Positions 25,594-33,685 are shown, counted from the first letter of the stretch. The stretch is DNA of 64,000 nucleotides from Roseburia porci (GCF_009695765.1 NZ_VUNI01000008.1:51708-115707), one strand, 5' to 3'. The notes: generated from the letters alone by a model not told the origin. Translations and numbers: made by a program.

Positions 25594-27013
25594 AAAGACT
25601 TCAATTGCAAGCAATTCGATTGCCGGTAAGATGATGGTACTGGAAGGTATGATATTACTTGTTCCGCTTATCGTGATTCTATTCTATCCTAGAGAAGCCA
25701 AGTTGTCTGTTATTTTTTTGATACCCGCATGTTTGTCTGTTATGGCAGGTTTGTTTGTATGTCGTTATGGGAAACAGATTAGTAATAGCAGTCGTCTTGT
25801 TGTATTTTCATGGTTTTATGGAATTCTTCTGGCTGCAGTTCCGTTTCTTATGTATGGAGATGTTACACCTGTGCAGGCTCTGTTTGAATCGGTCAGTGGC
25901 TTTACTACAACCGGGCTTTCTGTGCTTGATGTAGAAAAACTTCCGCATATATTCTTGTTTTACAGGGCATTTTTGCAATATGTAGGTGGTCTTGGGTTTA
26001 TTATGACAATGCTTCTTTTCGTGCAGGAAAAGGATTCTGCGGTATTGTATCAGGCAGAAGGGCATCCAGACAGATTGATGCCGGATATCGGTAAGACAGC
26101 AAAGGTAATTGGTACTATGTATGGCTTCTTTCTGTTGATTGGCACCGCATTTTATACCATATTTGGAATGCCTTTTTTTGATAGTGTTGTACATACTATG
26201 TGTGCATTATCTACAGGTGGATTTTCTAATAGAATGGACAGTATTGGATACTATAACTCGTTGCCAATTGAATGTATTACTGTCATTTTGATGTTAATTG
26301 GTACAACAAATTTTTCATTGCTTCTTCTGCTGTTTAAGGGTAGAATCAGGGATTTTTGCAAGTCAAGTGAAATGCGTTTTTTAGGAGGGCTTATTTTAAT
26401 TACTATCCCTATTCTATCGGGATTTTTAGTGGCAGGAGGAAAAACGATAGGAGAAGGACTGCGTCTCTCGATATTCAATGCATTTTCTGCATTGTCGACA
26501 ACCGGGTATGCAACCTGCAGTTATAGTGGCTGGTCAGAGAGTGCTCTTGCAGTCATGATTCTTCTTATGATAATTGGTGGAGGATTAGGATCTACTGCGG
26601 GTGGAATTAAACTGGCACGTGTGTGTATTTTAATGAAGAATCTTGTTCGGAATGTGCGAAAAAAGATGGTGCCGGATAGAACTGTCCTACTTACCTATTA
26701 TCACAAGGGAACAGAAAAGGAATTGTTAGAGAATGAACAGATAGAGGAGGCATCAACTTATGCAGGATGTTATATATTGATTTATATATTGGGTACAGTG
26801 CTTTTAACCTTTTTCTCTGGGTGTACTTTGGTCCAGGGCGCATTTGAATTTGCATCCTCTCTTGGAACCGTAGGGCTTTCTATCGGAGTAACTAATTTCA
26901 ATACTTCGACAATATGTCTTTTAATTGAAATTGTAGGAATGGTTTTAGGAAGGCTTGAAATATTTGTAATTTTTAAGGCGTTTTTAGTAAAACAAAGGAT
27001 ATCAGATACTTAA
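25580..27013 (+). CDS. TrkH/KtrB-type potassium-uptake membrane subunit
   Basis: 477 residues with about ten membrane segments. The four selectivity-filter loops of the Trk/Ktr superfamily are visible as VSGFTTTGLS, CALSTGGFSNR, NAFSALSTTGYATC and SSLGTVGLSIGV. The protein forms the ion pathway and the TrkA-like proteins gate it. Start is a TTG at 25580, overlapping the previous gene by 14 bp, with AAAGGAG about 10 nt upstream. Its 3' end overlaps the convergent STAND gene by 12 bp. Confidence 0.93.
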   Translation: MITHEKTSIASNSIAGKMMVLEGMILLVPLIVILFYPREAKLSVIFLIPACLSVMAGLFVCRYGKQISNSSRLVVFSWFYGILLAAVPFLMYGDVTPVQALFESVSGFTTTGLSVLDVEKLPHIFLFYRAFLQYVGGLGFIMTMLLFVQEKDSAVLYQAEGHPDRLMPDIGKTAKVIGTMYGFFLLIGTAFYTIFGMPFFDSVVHTMCALSTGGFSNRMDSIGYYNSLPIECITVILMLIGTTNFSLLLLLFKGRIRDFCKSSEMRFLGGLILITIPILSGFLVAGGKTIGEGLRLSIFNAFSALSTTGYATCSYSGWSESALAVMILLMIIGGGLGSTAGGIKLARVCILMKNLVRNVRKKMVPDRTVLLTYYHKGTEKELLENEQIEEASTYAGCYILIYILGTVLLTFFSGCTLVQGAFEFASSLGTVGLSIGVTNFNTSTICLLIEIVGMVLGRLEIFVIFKAFLVKQRISDT

Positions 27014-29332
27014 ATATTTATTCCTATATTCCAACGCCAGTTCCGGTTTCTTCCATCTTGTATAAAGATTATGAAGATACCGATACACAGATTTCATATA
27101 ATCATTGTCACATCCCATAGTATCATCAATAATGGATTCGGCAGAAAGAAGGCGGGTTTCGGCTTCCTTCGCATTGCCATCAGACAGTGCAATGACACCA
27201 TGCATAAGCTCACAAATACCATAATCAAAGGAGTGTGAGCCTTCATGTTCAAGGATAAGAGCCTCATAAGTTGACAGTACCTGCAATGCCAGTTCATTTT
27301 CCTTGGAGAGAACGAGCATATTGGAAAGGTTCAGCATCTGCTGGAGCATATCGTGGGATTCAATAAGTCCAAGATGTGCATATTCCCGGCGGATGTTTAT
27401 GGCAGTTTTTAAGGCATTGGCAGTTTCCTTTGGATTCTTCATCATCAGATACACATTGGAAAGATTATTATACAGATTAGAGAGCAGACTTGCAGTACGC
27501 AGGTCTGCTTTATCAGTATGCAGGGTTTCCATTATGGAGATGGCTTTCTGTCTTTTCTTTAAGGCATTGGCATATTCTTTCTTCATATAGAATAATTCTG
27601 CCTTGTAGTCTAAGAGCAATGCTCTGTCGCAGAGGGTTACATTTTCAGTAGAATAGTTTATCTGTTTCATAGCATATTCCATTCGTGCCACCAGCTTTGG
27701 CAAGTACTCTGTCACAAGATATTTCTCCAGGTATGGGAACATATCCTGTAAGAAGAGAAGAAAAACGGCAGGCTCATCCATGATAATGTGTTCTGAAACA
27801 CTGATCAGGGAATCAATCACATTGTGAGGCTTTCTTACCTCCAGTCCATGTACGAGACAGATAAGATGAAGACTGTCTATGAGTGTGCGGCAGGTTGATA
27901 CAGCAGGTGCCGTCTCAAGCAGTACGACTTCCTGTATCAGAGGATGCAGACTGATGGTACGGTTTTCAGAATCGTCATTGATAAAACCATATTTCATTAA
28001 GTAATTTACATCATTAAGGTCTGTTAGTTTTAGCCAGTTTTTAAAAGATGCTTTCAGCACACCGGATAATGGGAGCAATGAAAGGTTACGCAGAATGTCC
28101 AATCGGGAGTTGGACAATTTACCAAGTTGTAACAGCTTACGCAGGTGTTCTGTCATAAGTCCATCCGTATAATCTCCGTCCTTGTATAATTCCACATCTT
28201 CCCCGGAGGACAGATTAAGCCCGCAGGTCTGTAATTCATAGAGCAGTTCATCTGCTTCCATACCGCTTGCAGAAAGGGAGAGTGCCGCAAGTATCACGGT
28301 CAGTGTATGCCAGTGTAGCGTGTCAATGATTTTTGATACAGTGTATGCATCATTTTTTGCAGAAGGGCAGTGCTTAAGGAAAAGTTTTGTCAATTCAGTA
28401 TCTTTATCCAGTTCTGTTAATGTGAGAACAGGATAGTTTTTTAGATGGCATCTGGTGGTGATGAGTAGCTTAAAACGGTTCTGTGCAAATTCTTTGAACA
28501 GTGGTTCATCCTTTGGAAGTACATTGAAGTTATCCAGTATGATAAGGCTGTCACCACGCAGTTTCTTTAACCTGGTATAATGCTTTTCAAAGAGGACATT
28601 TTCAGAAAAATCATCTGTGTCATCGGTAAAGTCCATCTGTATGATGTTCTGTCTCAGGCTGCCGGAGTAGTACATATAGATGATATTGGTATATTTTTTC
28701 TGGTTCTTTCTGGCATAGCATTTTGTAAATTCACTTTTACCAATTCCTGCAACTCCATTTATAAATACAACGTTGTTATCCTGTAAAAGCTTTGCACATT
28801 CCTTTAATTCCTCTTTTCTTCCGGTAAATTCCTTTGTAACAGAAGGAAGCAGGCAGTTCAATAAGTCATCTGATAAGTCAGGTGAGAACTGCCCACTGTG
28901 TTCATGGTCGGAGAGTATTGCATATCGTACGACCTGTGTGAAAAATGCAGCATTATCTTTCATGGCATTAAGCTCTGCTACTTTGTTACTTCCGATGACA
29001 GGTATACTGTCACATACCAGTTCTTCCATCTGGGTGCGTGCGAGGGATTCGTTGATAAGATTTGGGATAATTTCGTCTCGGAAACCATCTTCCATCACAT
29101 CAAAGTTCTTATCATCTTCATAAGTACGCAGTATCTCCATGGGTATCGGTCTGGCACCGGTGCACCAGCGGCTGTACATGGTATTATCTTCTGAATATAT
29201 CGTATCGTCGGCATTTCTGCTTCCGAGATATACGGAAAACAGGTCGAAGATAAGCTGGTGCTGCGGGTATGTTTTCTTTTTATTCTCAATCAGAATGTTT
29301 ATCACATTCGCAAAGGTAAGTCTGTTCTTCAA
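27002..29332 (-). CDS. STAND/NB-ARC-like NTPase with C-terminal TPR region
   Basis: 776 residues. A helical N-terminal domain of unknown type (1-165, with YSRWCTGARPIP) precedes an NTPase core: FTGRKEEL (168-175), P-loop INGVAGIGKS (191-200), Walker B SLIILDNF (262-269) and LLITTR (289-294). A winged-helix-like region and TPR-like helices follow (about 540-770). STAND proteins are ligand-activated switches, including regulators and anti-phage sensors. No nuclease, TIR or protease effector was recognised. The start is TTG with GAGG upstream. It is the only large gene of the element on the minus strand. Confidence 0.8.
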   Translation of the reverse strand: MKNRLTFANVINILIENKKKTYPQHQLIFDLFSVYLGSRNADDTIYSEDNTMYSRWCTGARPIPMEILRTYEDDKNFDVMEDGFRDEIIPNLINESLARTQMEELVCDSIPVIGSNKVAELNAMKDNAAFFTQVVRYAILSDHEHSGQFSPDLSDDLLNCLLPSVTKEFTGRKEELKECAKLLQDNNVVFINGVAGIGKSEFTKCYARKNQKKYTNIIYMYYSGSLRQNIIQMDFTDDTDDFSENVLFEKHYTRLKKLRGDSLIILDNFNVLPKDEPLFKEFAQNRFKLLITTRCHLKNYPVLTLTELDKDTELTKLFLKHCPSAKNDAYTVSKIIDTLHWHTLTVILAALSLSASGMEADELLYELQTCGLNLSSGEDVELYKDGDYTDGLMTEHLRKLLQLGKLSNSRLDILRNLSLLPLSGVLKASFKNWLKLTDLNDVNYLMKYGFINDDSENRTISLHPLIQEVVLLETAPAVSTCRTLIDSLHLICLVHGLEVRKPHNVIDSLISVSEHIIMDEPAVFLLFLQDMFPYLEKYLVTEYLPKLVARMEYAMKQINYSTENVTLCDRALLLDYKAELFYMKKEYANALKKRQKAISIMETLHTDKADLRTASLLSNLYNNLSNVYLMMKNPKETANALKTAINIRREYAHLGLIESHDMLQQMLNLSNMLVLSKENELALQVLSTYEALILEHEGSHSFDYGICELMHGVIALSDGNAKEAETRLLSAESIIDDTMGCDNDYMKSVYRYLHNLYTRWKKPELALEYRNKYLSI

Positions 29333-29399
29333 ATATATTCCTCATTTCATCTATCAATCTATGATTGATTTCATTTTTATCTCAATTTTGATATTTTTT

Positions 29400-29421
29400 G
29401 GCAACTGATGGTCAAGTTGCC
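29400..29421 (-). promoter_or_regulatory. Inverted repeat upstream of the STAND gene
   Basis: GGCAACT (29400-29406) and AGTTGCC (29415-29421) with an 8-bp spacer, about 70 bp before the TTG start. This is an operator-like position. Confidence 0.35.
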
Positions 29422-29529
29422 GTCAATATTTTTCTATGCTTTTCGTTGGTATCATTATCCCATGAAATCGGAACCGGGTAAAGCCAAATGAATGGAAAAC
29501 CGGTTACGATGATTATAACACGAAACAAA

Positions 29530-29850
29530 CAAATGTTCTACAAGAACTTTGAAGGTGGAGGCAGTATTGCACCTTGAAAATTGAATGAACTTTATCTCAT
29601 GTCAACAGAGCCGGCAAGGTTATTTTTTATAAGAAAAACAGAGCGGGCGAAGACACTTCCGTCAAGGGTGGGAAAGGAACTCGAGCAGGAGTAGCCCACA
29701 GGTCATGATGAATATCAGGGGACTAAAGGTCAGTTGTGAGACTGACAGCATGGGATATGTAGAAAGTCAGAATAACTTTATCTTGCCAATAATTCGGAGA
29801 TTATCACAGCAGTTATGTGGAAAGAAGGTGATAAGTCAAATATTATAGAA
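29530..29850 (+). ncRNA. Candidate structured leader or ncRNA before the SHOCT-like gene
   Basis: About 440 bp without a credible ORF, purine-rich and with several possible stems: GTCAGT/ACTGAC (29730-29735/29740-29745), GAAG/CTTC (29649-29652/29656-29659), ACTC/GAGT (29679-29682/29689-29692) and a GGGC/GCCC pair enclosing the last two. The motif AACTTTATCT occurs at 29588 and 29774. The composition differs from the AT-rich DNA on both sides. It may be a regulatory RNA controlling recombinase expression; no known Rfam class was recognised. Confidence 0.35.
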
Positions 29851-29864
29851 AGGGGTGTTTACAC

Positions 29865-30008
29865 ATGGTGAAAGAGTTGGAGTTAGCAAAGAAACTTGCG
29901 GTACTCGGCTGGATTTTCCGTAAGGGATTGATCACAGAAGATGAGTACAACAGAACGAAAATTCATATTATGGGAGAATATGGTGTAATCAGTTTTATGA
30001 CTGCATGA
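29865..30008 (+). CDS. Small SHOCT-like protein
   Basis: 47 residues. ELAKKLAVLGWIFRKGLITEDEYNRTKIHIMGEYG resembles the SHOCT short domain (helix, KGxITEEEY, helix), an oligomerisation motif usually found at protein ends. ATG 29865 follows GAAAGGGG. It lies between the structured non-coding stretch and the recombinase and is followed by a hairpin. Function unknown; the position suggests a link with excision control. Confidence 0.7.
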   Translation: MVKELELAKKLAVLGWIFRKGLITEDEYNRTKIHIMGEYGVISFMTA

Positions 30009-30050
30009 CCATACATTCGTTAACATTTTATTTTTGATATAGAGTATAAG

Positions 30051-30083
30051 CAGTAGCAGTAATACATGTTGCTGCTACTGTTT
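30051..30083 (+). terminator. Hairpin terminator after the SHOCT-like gene
   Basis: Perfect stem CAGTAGCAG/CTGCTACTG (30051-30059/30072-30080) followed by TTT. The T-run is short, so termination may be partial. Confidence 0.5.
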
Positions 30084-30149
30084 CGGAACGTTGTTCAGGA
30101 AAACATCAAATTATAGAGTCAGATTGATTTTGGGAAAGGAGATTTTTGC

Positions 30150-31841
30150 ATGGAAGAAAAGCAGGTAGAAGTAATAAAGAAAAGTGAAGGTCCTGTTATC
30201 AGAGACCGGAGACTTATGGGAAAGCCGCTTACCATTACAAGAAAAAGAGTGGCGGCATATGTGCGAGTCAGCACCAATGGCGAGGAACAGTTACAGAGTT
30301 TCAAATCCCAGAAGAAATATTATCAGGACAAGATATCTGCAAATAAGGAATGGGTGCTTGTGGGCATATATGCCGATGAGGGAATTACAGGAACAAAGAC
30401 AAATAAGAGGGACGAGTTTTTACGCATGATTGATGACTGTATGAATGATCTGATTGATATTGTGATTACGAAGTCAGTATCAAGATTTTCAAGAAATCTT
30501 GTAGATACACTTTCCTATACAAGAATGCTGAAGGCAAAGGGTGTAACGGTTATTTTCGAAAAAGAAAACATCGACACATCTACGATGGAAAGTGAAATGC
30601 AGTTATCACTTATATCGGCACTTGCACAGAATGAAGTGGAATCCTTATCACAGAATGTTTCTATGGGGGTTCAGATGAAAATGTCCAGAGGAGAACTGAT
30701 GGGATTTAACGGTTGTTTGGGGTATGATTATCATCCGGAAGATAAAAGTATTACCGTCAATGAAAAGGAAGCTGAAATAGTCCGTATGATTTTTGATTTG
30801 TATGTGCAGGGTTATGGTGCATACACGATTGCAAAGGAGCTTACAAGGCTTGGAAAAGTTAACAAAAAAGGCGAGGTCAAGTGGACGGACAGTGGTGTCA
30901 GAGGCATAATTAAGAATGAGAAGTATAAAGGTGATTTACTTATGGGAAAGACTTATACGGTTGATCCTATTTCTAAGAGGCGGTTGGATAATCGTGGAGA
31001 ATCTAACAAGTATTATACTAGAAATCACCATGAAGCAATCATTTCTGAAGAGATATGGAATAAGGCACAGGAAATCCGTGAAAGCCGGTATCATACGAAT
31101 GAAAATGTTTCTGATGTGGCAAGAACCAAGTATGCCAGAAAGTATGCATTCAGCAGTATGTGTCAGTGTGGCTTCTGCGGTACGAATCTCACAAGGCGTT
31201 CCCATCATCAGGATACACAACATAAAAAGCCTGTATGGAAATGTAGGACAGCAGCCAATAAAGGAATTGCAAACTGTCCGAACAGCAAGGCGATAGATGA
31301 GGTCATCATAGAGAATGCGTTTCTAGAGATGTTTCAGTTGTTATCAGAGAATTTTGATGATGTGCTTGAAACAGTGCTTACATCATTGGAAGCTTCTGTT
31401 TCAAAAGATGAAAGCACAGAGAAGTTAAAGCGTGTGGAAAAGGAAATTTCAACTCTTGAGAAGAAGAGAAAGAAATTGACTGACATGTATCTCGATGATA
31501 AAATTACAAAGGAAGCTTATGACGATAAGTACATGGAACTAAAACGTAAGTTAGAAAAGTGCGAGGAAGAAAGGCAGTTGTTCGCAGAGAATGCATTATC
31601 GCAGAAGAACATTTCAGGCAGAATGAAAGCAATCAGGACAAAGCTCAAAAATGCTAATATTCTTGATGAATTTGACAGAGTGGTATTTGAGAGTATTGTG
31701 GAAAAGGTGATTGTTGGAGAAATTGCAGAGGACGGCACCATTGATCCGTACAAGCTCACGTTTGTTTTAAAGGGCATGGATGAGAGAGCCGTGCCGGATG
31801 CAAAGCTCAGGTACAGAAATCTTCATAAGCAGGAAATATAA
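30150..31841 (+). CDS. Large serine recombinase (integrase/excisionase of the element)
   Basis: 563 residues. The resolvase catalytic domain carries the nucleophile Ser41 in AAYVRVSTNGEEQ, KSVSRFSRN and the Arg-rich helix. A recombinase domain follows (GYDYHPEDKSITVNEKEAEIVRMIFDLY). A zinc ribbon (CQCGFCGTNL, then CRTAANKGIANC) and a long coiled coil (about residues 410-480) complete the standard large-serine-recombinase layout. ATG 30150 follows AAAGGAGA. As the last gene before attR it should catalyse integration at rlmD. Confidence 0.95.
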   Translation: MEEKQVEVIKKSEGPVIRDRRLMGKPLTITRKRVAAYVRVSTNGEEQLQSFKSQKKYYQDKISANKEWVLVGIYADEGITGTKTNKRDEFLRMIDDCMNDLIDIVITKSVSRFSRNLVDTLSYTRMLKAKGVTVIFEKENIDTSTMESEMQLSLISALAQNEVESLSQNVSMGVQMKMSRGELMGFNGCLGYDYHPEDKSITVNEKEAEIVRMIFDLYVQGYGAYTIAKELTRLGKVNKKGEVKWTDSGVRGIIKNEKYKGDLLMGKTYTVDPISKRRLDNRGESNKYYTRNHHEAIISEEIWNKAQEIRESRYHTNENVSDVARTKYARKYAFSSMCQCGFCGTNLTRRSHHQDTQHKKPVWKCRTAANKGIANCPNSKAIDEVIIENAFLEMFQLLSENFDDVLETVLTSLEASVSKDESTEKLKRVEKEISTLEKKRKKLTDMYLDDKITKEAYDDKYMELKRKLEKCEEERQLFAENALSQKNISGRMKAIRTKLKNANILDEFDRVVFESIVEKVIVGEIAEDGTIDPYKLTFVLKGMDERAVPDAKLRYRNLHKQEI

Positions 31842-31862
31842 ATCAACAAGGAGGAGTTTAAA

Positions 31863-31970
31863 ATGAGCGATAAACACGATTTGTTGAATGATAATGATAT
31901 GTGTTCTTTTTCGGGACACGAGGTAGAGGATATGTGTTTCAATAGTGGTGACGACGCATGCAGAAACAAT
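31863..31970 (+). other. 5' half of an ORF interrupted by attR (completed in the excised circle)
   Basis: ATG 31863 has an AAGGAGGAG ribosome site 21 bp after the recombinase stop. It encodes 36 residues rich in Asp, Asn and Cys (CSFSGHEVEDMCFNSGDDAC) before reaching the attR core. In the integrated state the frame runs on through chromosomal DNA antisense to the nitroreductase and stops at 32177 (104 aa), which cannot be its native form. Joined to 13821-13991 in the circle it would give 92 residues. It resembles no family I know. Confidence 0.5.
31963..31970 (+). repeat. attR core of the rlmD-integrated element
   Basis: GAAACAAT, identical to 13813-13820. Element DNA lies to the left, chromosome to the right. 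Confidence 0.8.
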
Positions 31971-31995
31971 CTGTACATTGCACAAGACGAATTAG
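31963..31995 (+). pseudogene. Displaced original 3' end of rlmD
   Basis: Read from the core, GAA ACA ATC TGT ACA TTG encodes ETICTL and continues to HKTN and TAG (31993-31995). Seven of ten residues equal or resemble the tail now used by rlmD (ETIVALHRTG). It overlaps the convergent nitroreductase stop by 3 bp. This was the chromosomal gene end before insertion. Confidence 0.8.
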
Positions 31996-32528
31996 TAGAA
32001 TTTGAGAATATCATCCGGCTGTTTGCGTTTTGGTTTCGCAGGATGATCCTTTCCGTAACCGACAGCGATAACAGCCACGATGATCTCAGTTTCAGGGATC
32101 TGAAGCATAGTGCGGATCTTGTCTGCGTCACGGATTCCCATTACCAGTGTATCCAGGCCAAGTTCGGCTGCTTTTAAAAGAAAGTTTTCATTGTGGAGTC
32201 CGAGATCATAATATCCCCAACCGTTTCCACCTTCATTGTCTGGTGTTCCACTCCGGTCAAATCCCGAACGGTTTGCAACAAAGGTCGTAACGACAAGTGC
32301 GGCACCGGCGGAGCTGTTTGCGTTGAATTCCGGCAGACATTCTTTGCGGAACTGTTCTTTTAAGGTGTCGTCCAGAACACAGTAGTATCTTGCGGTCTGG
32401 GAGTTCTTCCAGGATGGAGCCTGGATTCCGGCTTCCACGAGTTCTTTGATCTGCTCTTTGGAAACCGTTTTCTGTTCGTCATAAGATCTGACGCTTCTTC
32501 TGGTTTCGAATACAGTTTGTAATTCCAT
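31992..32528 (-). CDS. Nitroreductase-family flavoprotein
   Basis: 178 residues of the FMN-dependent nitroreductase fold: RRSVRSYDEQKTVSKEQIKELVEAGIQAPSWKNSQTARYY at the N-terminus (FMN-binding Arg/Ser), GLHNENFLLKAAELGLDTLVMG in the middle and VIAVGYGKDHPAKPKRKQPDDIL at the end. It reduces nitro groups, quinones or flavin with NAD(P)H; the physiological substrate is unknown. ATG 32528 follows GGAGGT. Its stop codon touches attR, so it was the convergent neighbour of rlmD. It shares a divergent promoter region with the RsmH paralogue. Confidence 0.93.
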   Translation of the reverse strand: MELQTVFETRRSVRSYDEQKTVSKEQIKELVEAGIQAPSWKNSQTARYYCVLDDTLKEQFRKECLPEFNANSSAGAALVVTTFVANRSGFDRSGTPDNEGGNGWGYYDLGLHNENFLLKAAELGLDTLVMGIRDADKIRTMLQIPETEIIVAVIAVGYGKDHPAKPKRKQPDDILKFY

Positions 32529-32550
32529 ATGTAATACCTCCGTATAAATG

Positions 32551-32566
32551 GTTAGAATAAACTAAC
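32551..32566. promoter_or_regulatory. Inverted repeat GTTAG-N6-CTAAC between nitroreductase and rsmH-like genes
   Basis: GTTAG (32551-32555) and CTAAC (32562-32566) with a 6-bp spacer lie in the 98-bp divergent region. The same GTTAG-N6-CTAAC pattern overlaps the -10 of the Cys-rich protein promoter at 42150-42165. Confidence 0.4.
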
Positions 32567-32626
32567 AATATAGTATACAATCATATGGAAAATGTCAATT
32601 ATACATATCAGGAAAAGGAGAACAAT

Positions 32627-33685
32627 ATGGAAAAGGAAACACAGACACCACACAAACGTCGTGTCCGTTATAAAGGAAAATATCCAAAAAAATTTGAAGA
32701 AAAATATAAAGAACTACAGCCCGAAAAGTATAAAGATACCATTGAGCATGTAATCAGCAAAGGAAATACACCGGCTGGCATGCATATTTCAATCATGGTC
32801 AACGAAATTCTGGATTTTCTTGATATCCAGCCGGGACAGATCGGTTTTGACGCTACGCTTGGCTATGGAGGACATACCAAGGCGATGCTTGAAAAACTTC
32901 AGGGAAATGGGTACATTTATGCGACAGATGTAGATCCGGTAGAATCACAGAAGACGAAAAAGCGTCTGGAAGACCAGGGGTATGGAGAGGATATTTTAAG
33001 CATTCGTCTGCAGAATTTCTGCACGATCGATGAGATTGCAAAAGAGACCGGTGGATTTGATTTTATTCTGGCGGATCTGGGCGTGTCTTCAATGCAGATC
33101 GATAATCCCAAGCGTGGTTTTTCTTTTAAAGTGGATGGGCCTCTTGATCTCAGACTGAATCAGGAAAAGGGAATCAGTGCGGCAGAGAGACTGGATACGA
33201 TATCAAGGGAAGAACTTGCTGGAATGCTTTATGAGAATTCGGATGAACCCTATTGTGAAGAGCTTGCGAAGGCGATCACGGATGAGATGCGGAAAGGAAA
33301 CCGGATCGATACGACAACAAAGCTGCGGGAAGTCATTGAAAAAACACTTGATTTTCTTCCAGAGAAAGAGAAGAAGGATACTATCAAAAAGACCTGCCAG
33401 AGGACGTTTCAGGCGCTTCGGATTGATGTCAACCGTGAATTTGAAGTGCTGTATGAGTTTATGGAGAAGCTTCCGAATGCACTCAGACCAGGTGGAAGAG
33501 TGGCAATTCTGACATTCCATTCCGGAGAGGACAAGCTGGTGAAACAGGCATTAAAAGCCGGATATAAAGCCGGAATTTATTCCGATTATGCCAGGGATGT
33601 GATCCGACCGACAGCGCAGGAGTGTGCACAGAACGGAAGAGCACGTTCCACCAAAATGCGCTGGGCGGTTCGCTCTAAGATGTAG
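32627..33685 (+). CDS. RsmH-family class I methyltransferase (paralogue outside the dcw cluster)
   Basis: 352 residues. The N-terminal 50 residues are very basic (HKRRVRYKGKYPKKFEEKYKEL) and not part of canonical RsmH. The RsmH/MraW core follows: HISIMVNEILDFL, FDATLGYGGHTKAML (SAM loop), ATDVDP, FILADLGVSSMQIDNPKRGFSF and AILTFHSGEDKLVKQA. RsmH methylates N4 of C1402 in 16S rRNA. The gene lies far from any cell-division cluster and has an added basic tail, so it may have another RNA target. ATG 32627 follows AAAGGAG. Confidence 0.85.
   Translation: MEKETQTPHKRRVRYKGKYPKKFEEKYKELQPEKYKDTIEHVISKGNTPAGMHISIMVNEILDFLDIQPGQIGFDATLGYGGHTKAMLEKLQGNGYIYATDVDPVESQKTKKRLEDQGYGEDILSIRLQNFCTIDEIAKETGGFDFILADLGVSSMQIDNPKRGFSFKVDGPLDLRLNQEKGISAAERLDTISREELAGMLYENSDEPYCEELAKAITDEMRKGNRIDTTTKLREVIEKTLDFLPEKEKKDTIKKTCQRTFQALRIDVNREFEVLYEFMEKLPNALRPGGRVAILTFHSGEDKLVKQALKAGYKAGIYSDYARDVIRPTAQECAQNGRARSTKMRWAVRSKM

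Larger units (their letters stand above)
13813..31970 (+). mobile_element. Integrated mobilizable element (serine-recombinase IME) in the 3' end of rlmD
   Basis: Both ends share GAAACAAT (13813-13820 and 31963-31970), within a longer match CGCATGNNGAAACAAT. The right end is followed in frame by a complete alternative rlmD tail abutting the native nitroreductase, as expected for attR. The large serine recombinase is the last full gene before attR. The element carries partition, mobilization (MobC, relaxase), toxin-antitoxin and potassium-uptake genes but no coupling ATPase or type IV secretion genes, so it would need a helper conjugative element. Length between the repeats is 18,150 bp. The rlmD/rumA 3' end is a known target of serine-recombinase elements in Firmicutes. 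Confidence 0.88.

Noticed and set aside
13821..32000. Prophage or complete conjugative element
   Set aside because: There are no capsid, tail or lysis genes, and no coupling protein or type IV secretion genes; only mobilization functions are seen.
31863..32177. 104-aa ORF after the recombinase read as one complete gene
   Set aside because: Beyond 31970 it runs through chromosomal DNA antisense to the nitroreductase. Only its first 36 codons belong to the element.
32906..33520. Open frames opposite and alongside the rsmH-like gene
   Set aside because: They lack ribosome sites and have no protein-like composition; the RsmH motifs lie in the other frame.
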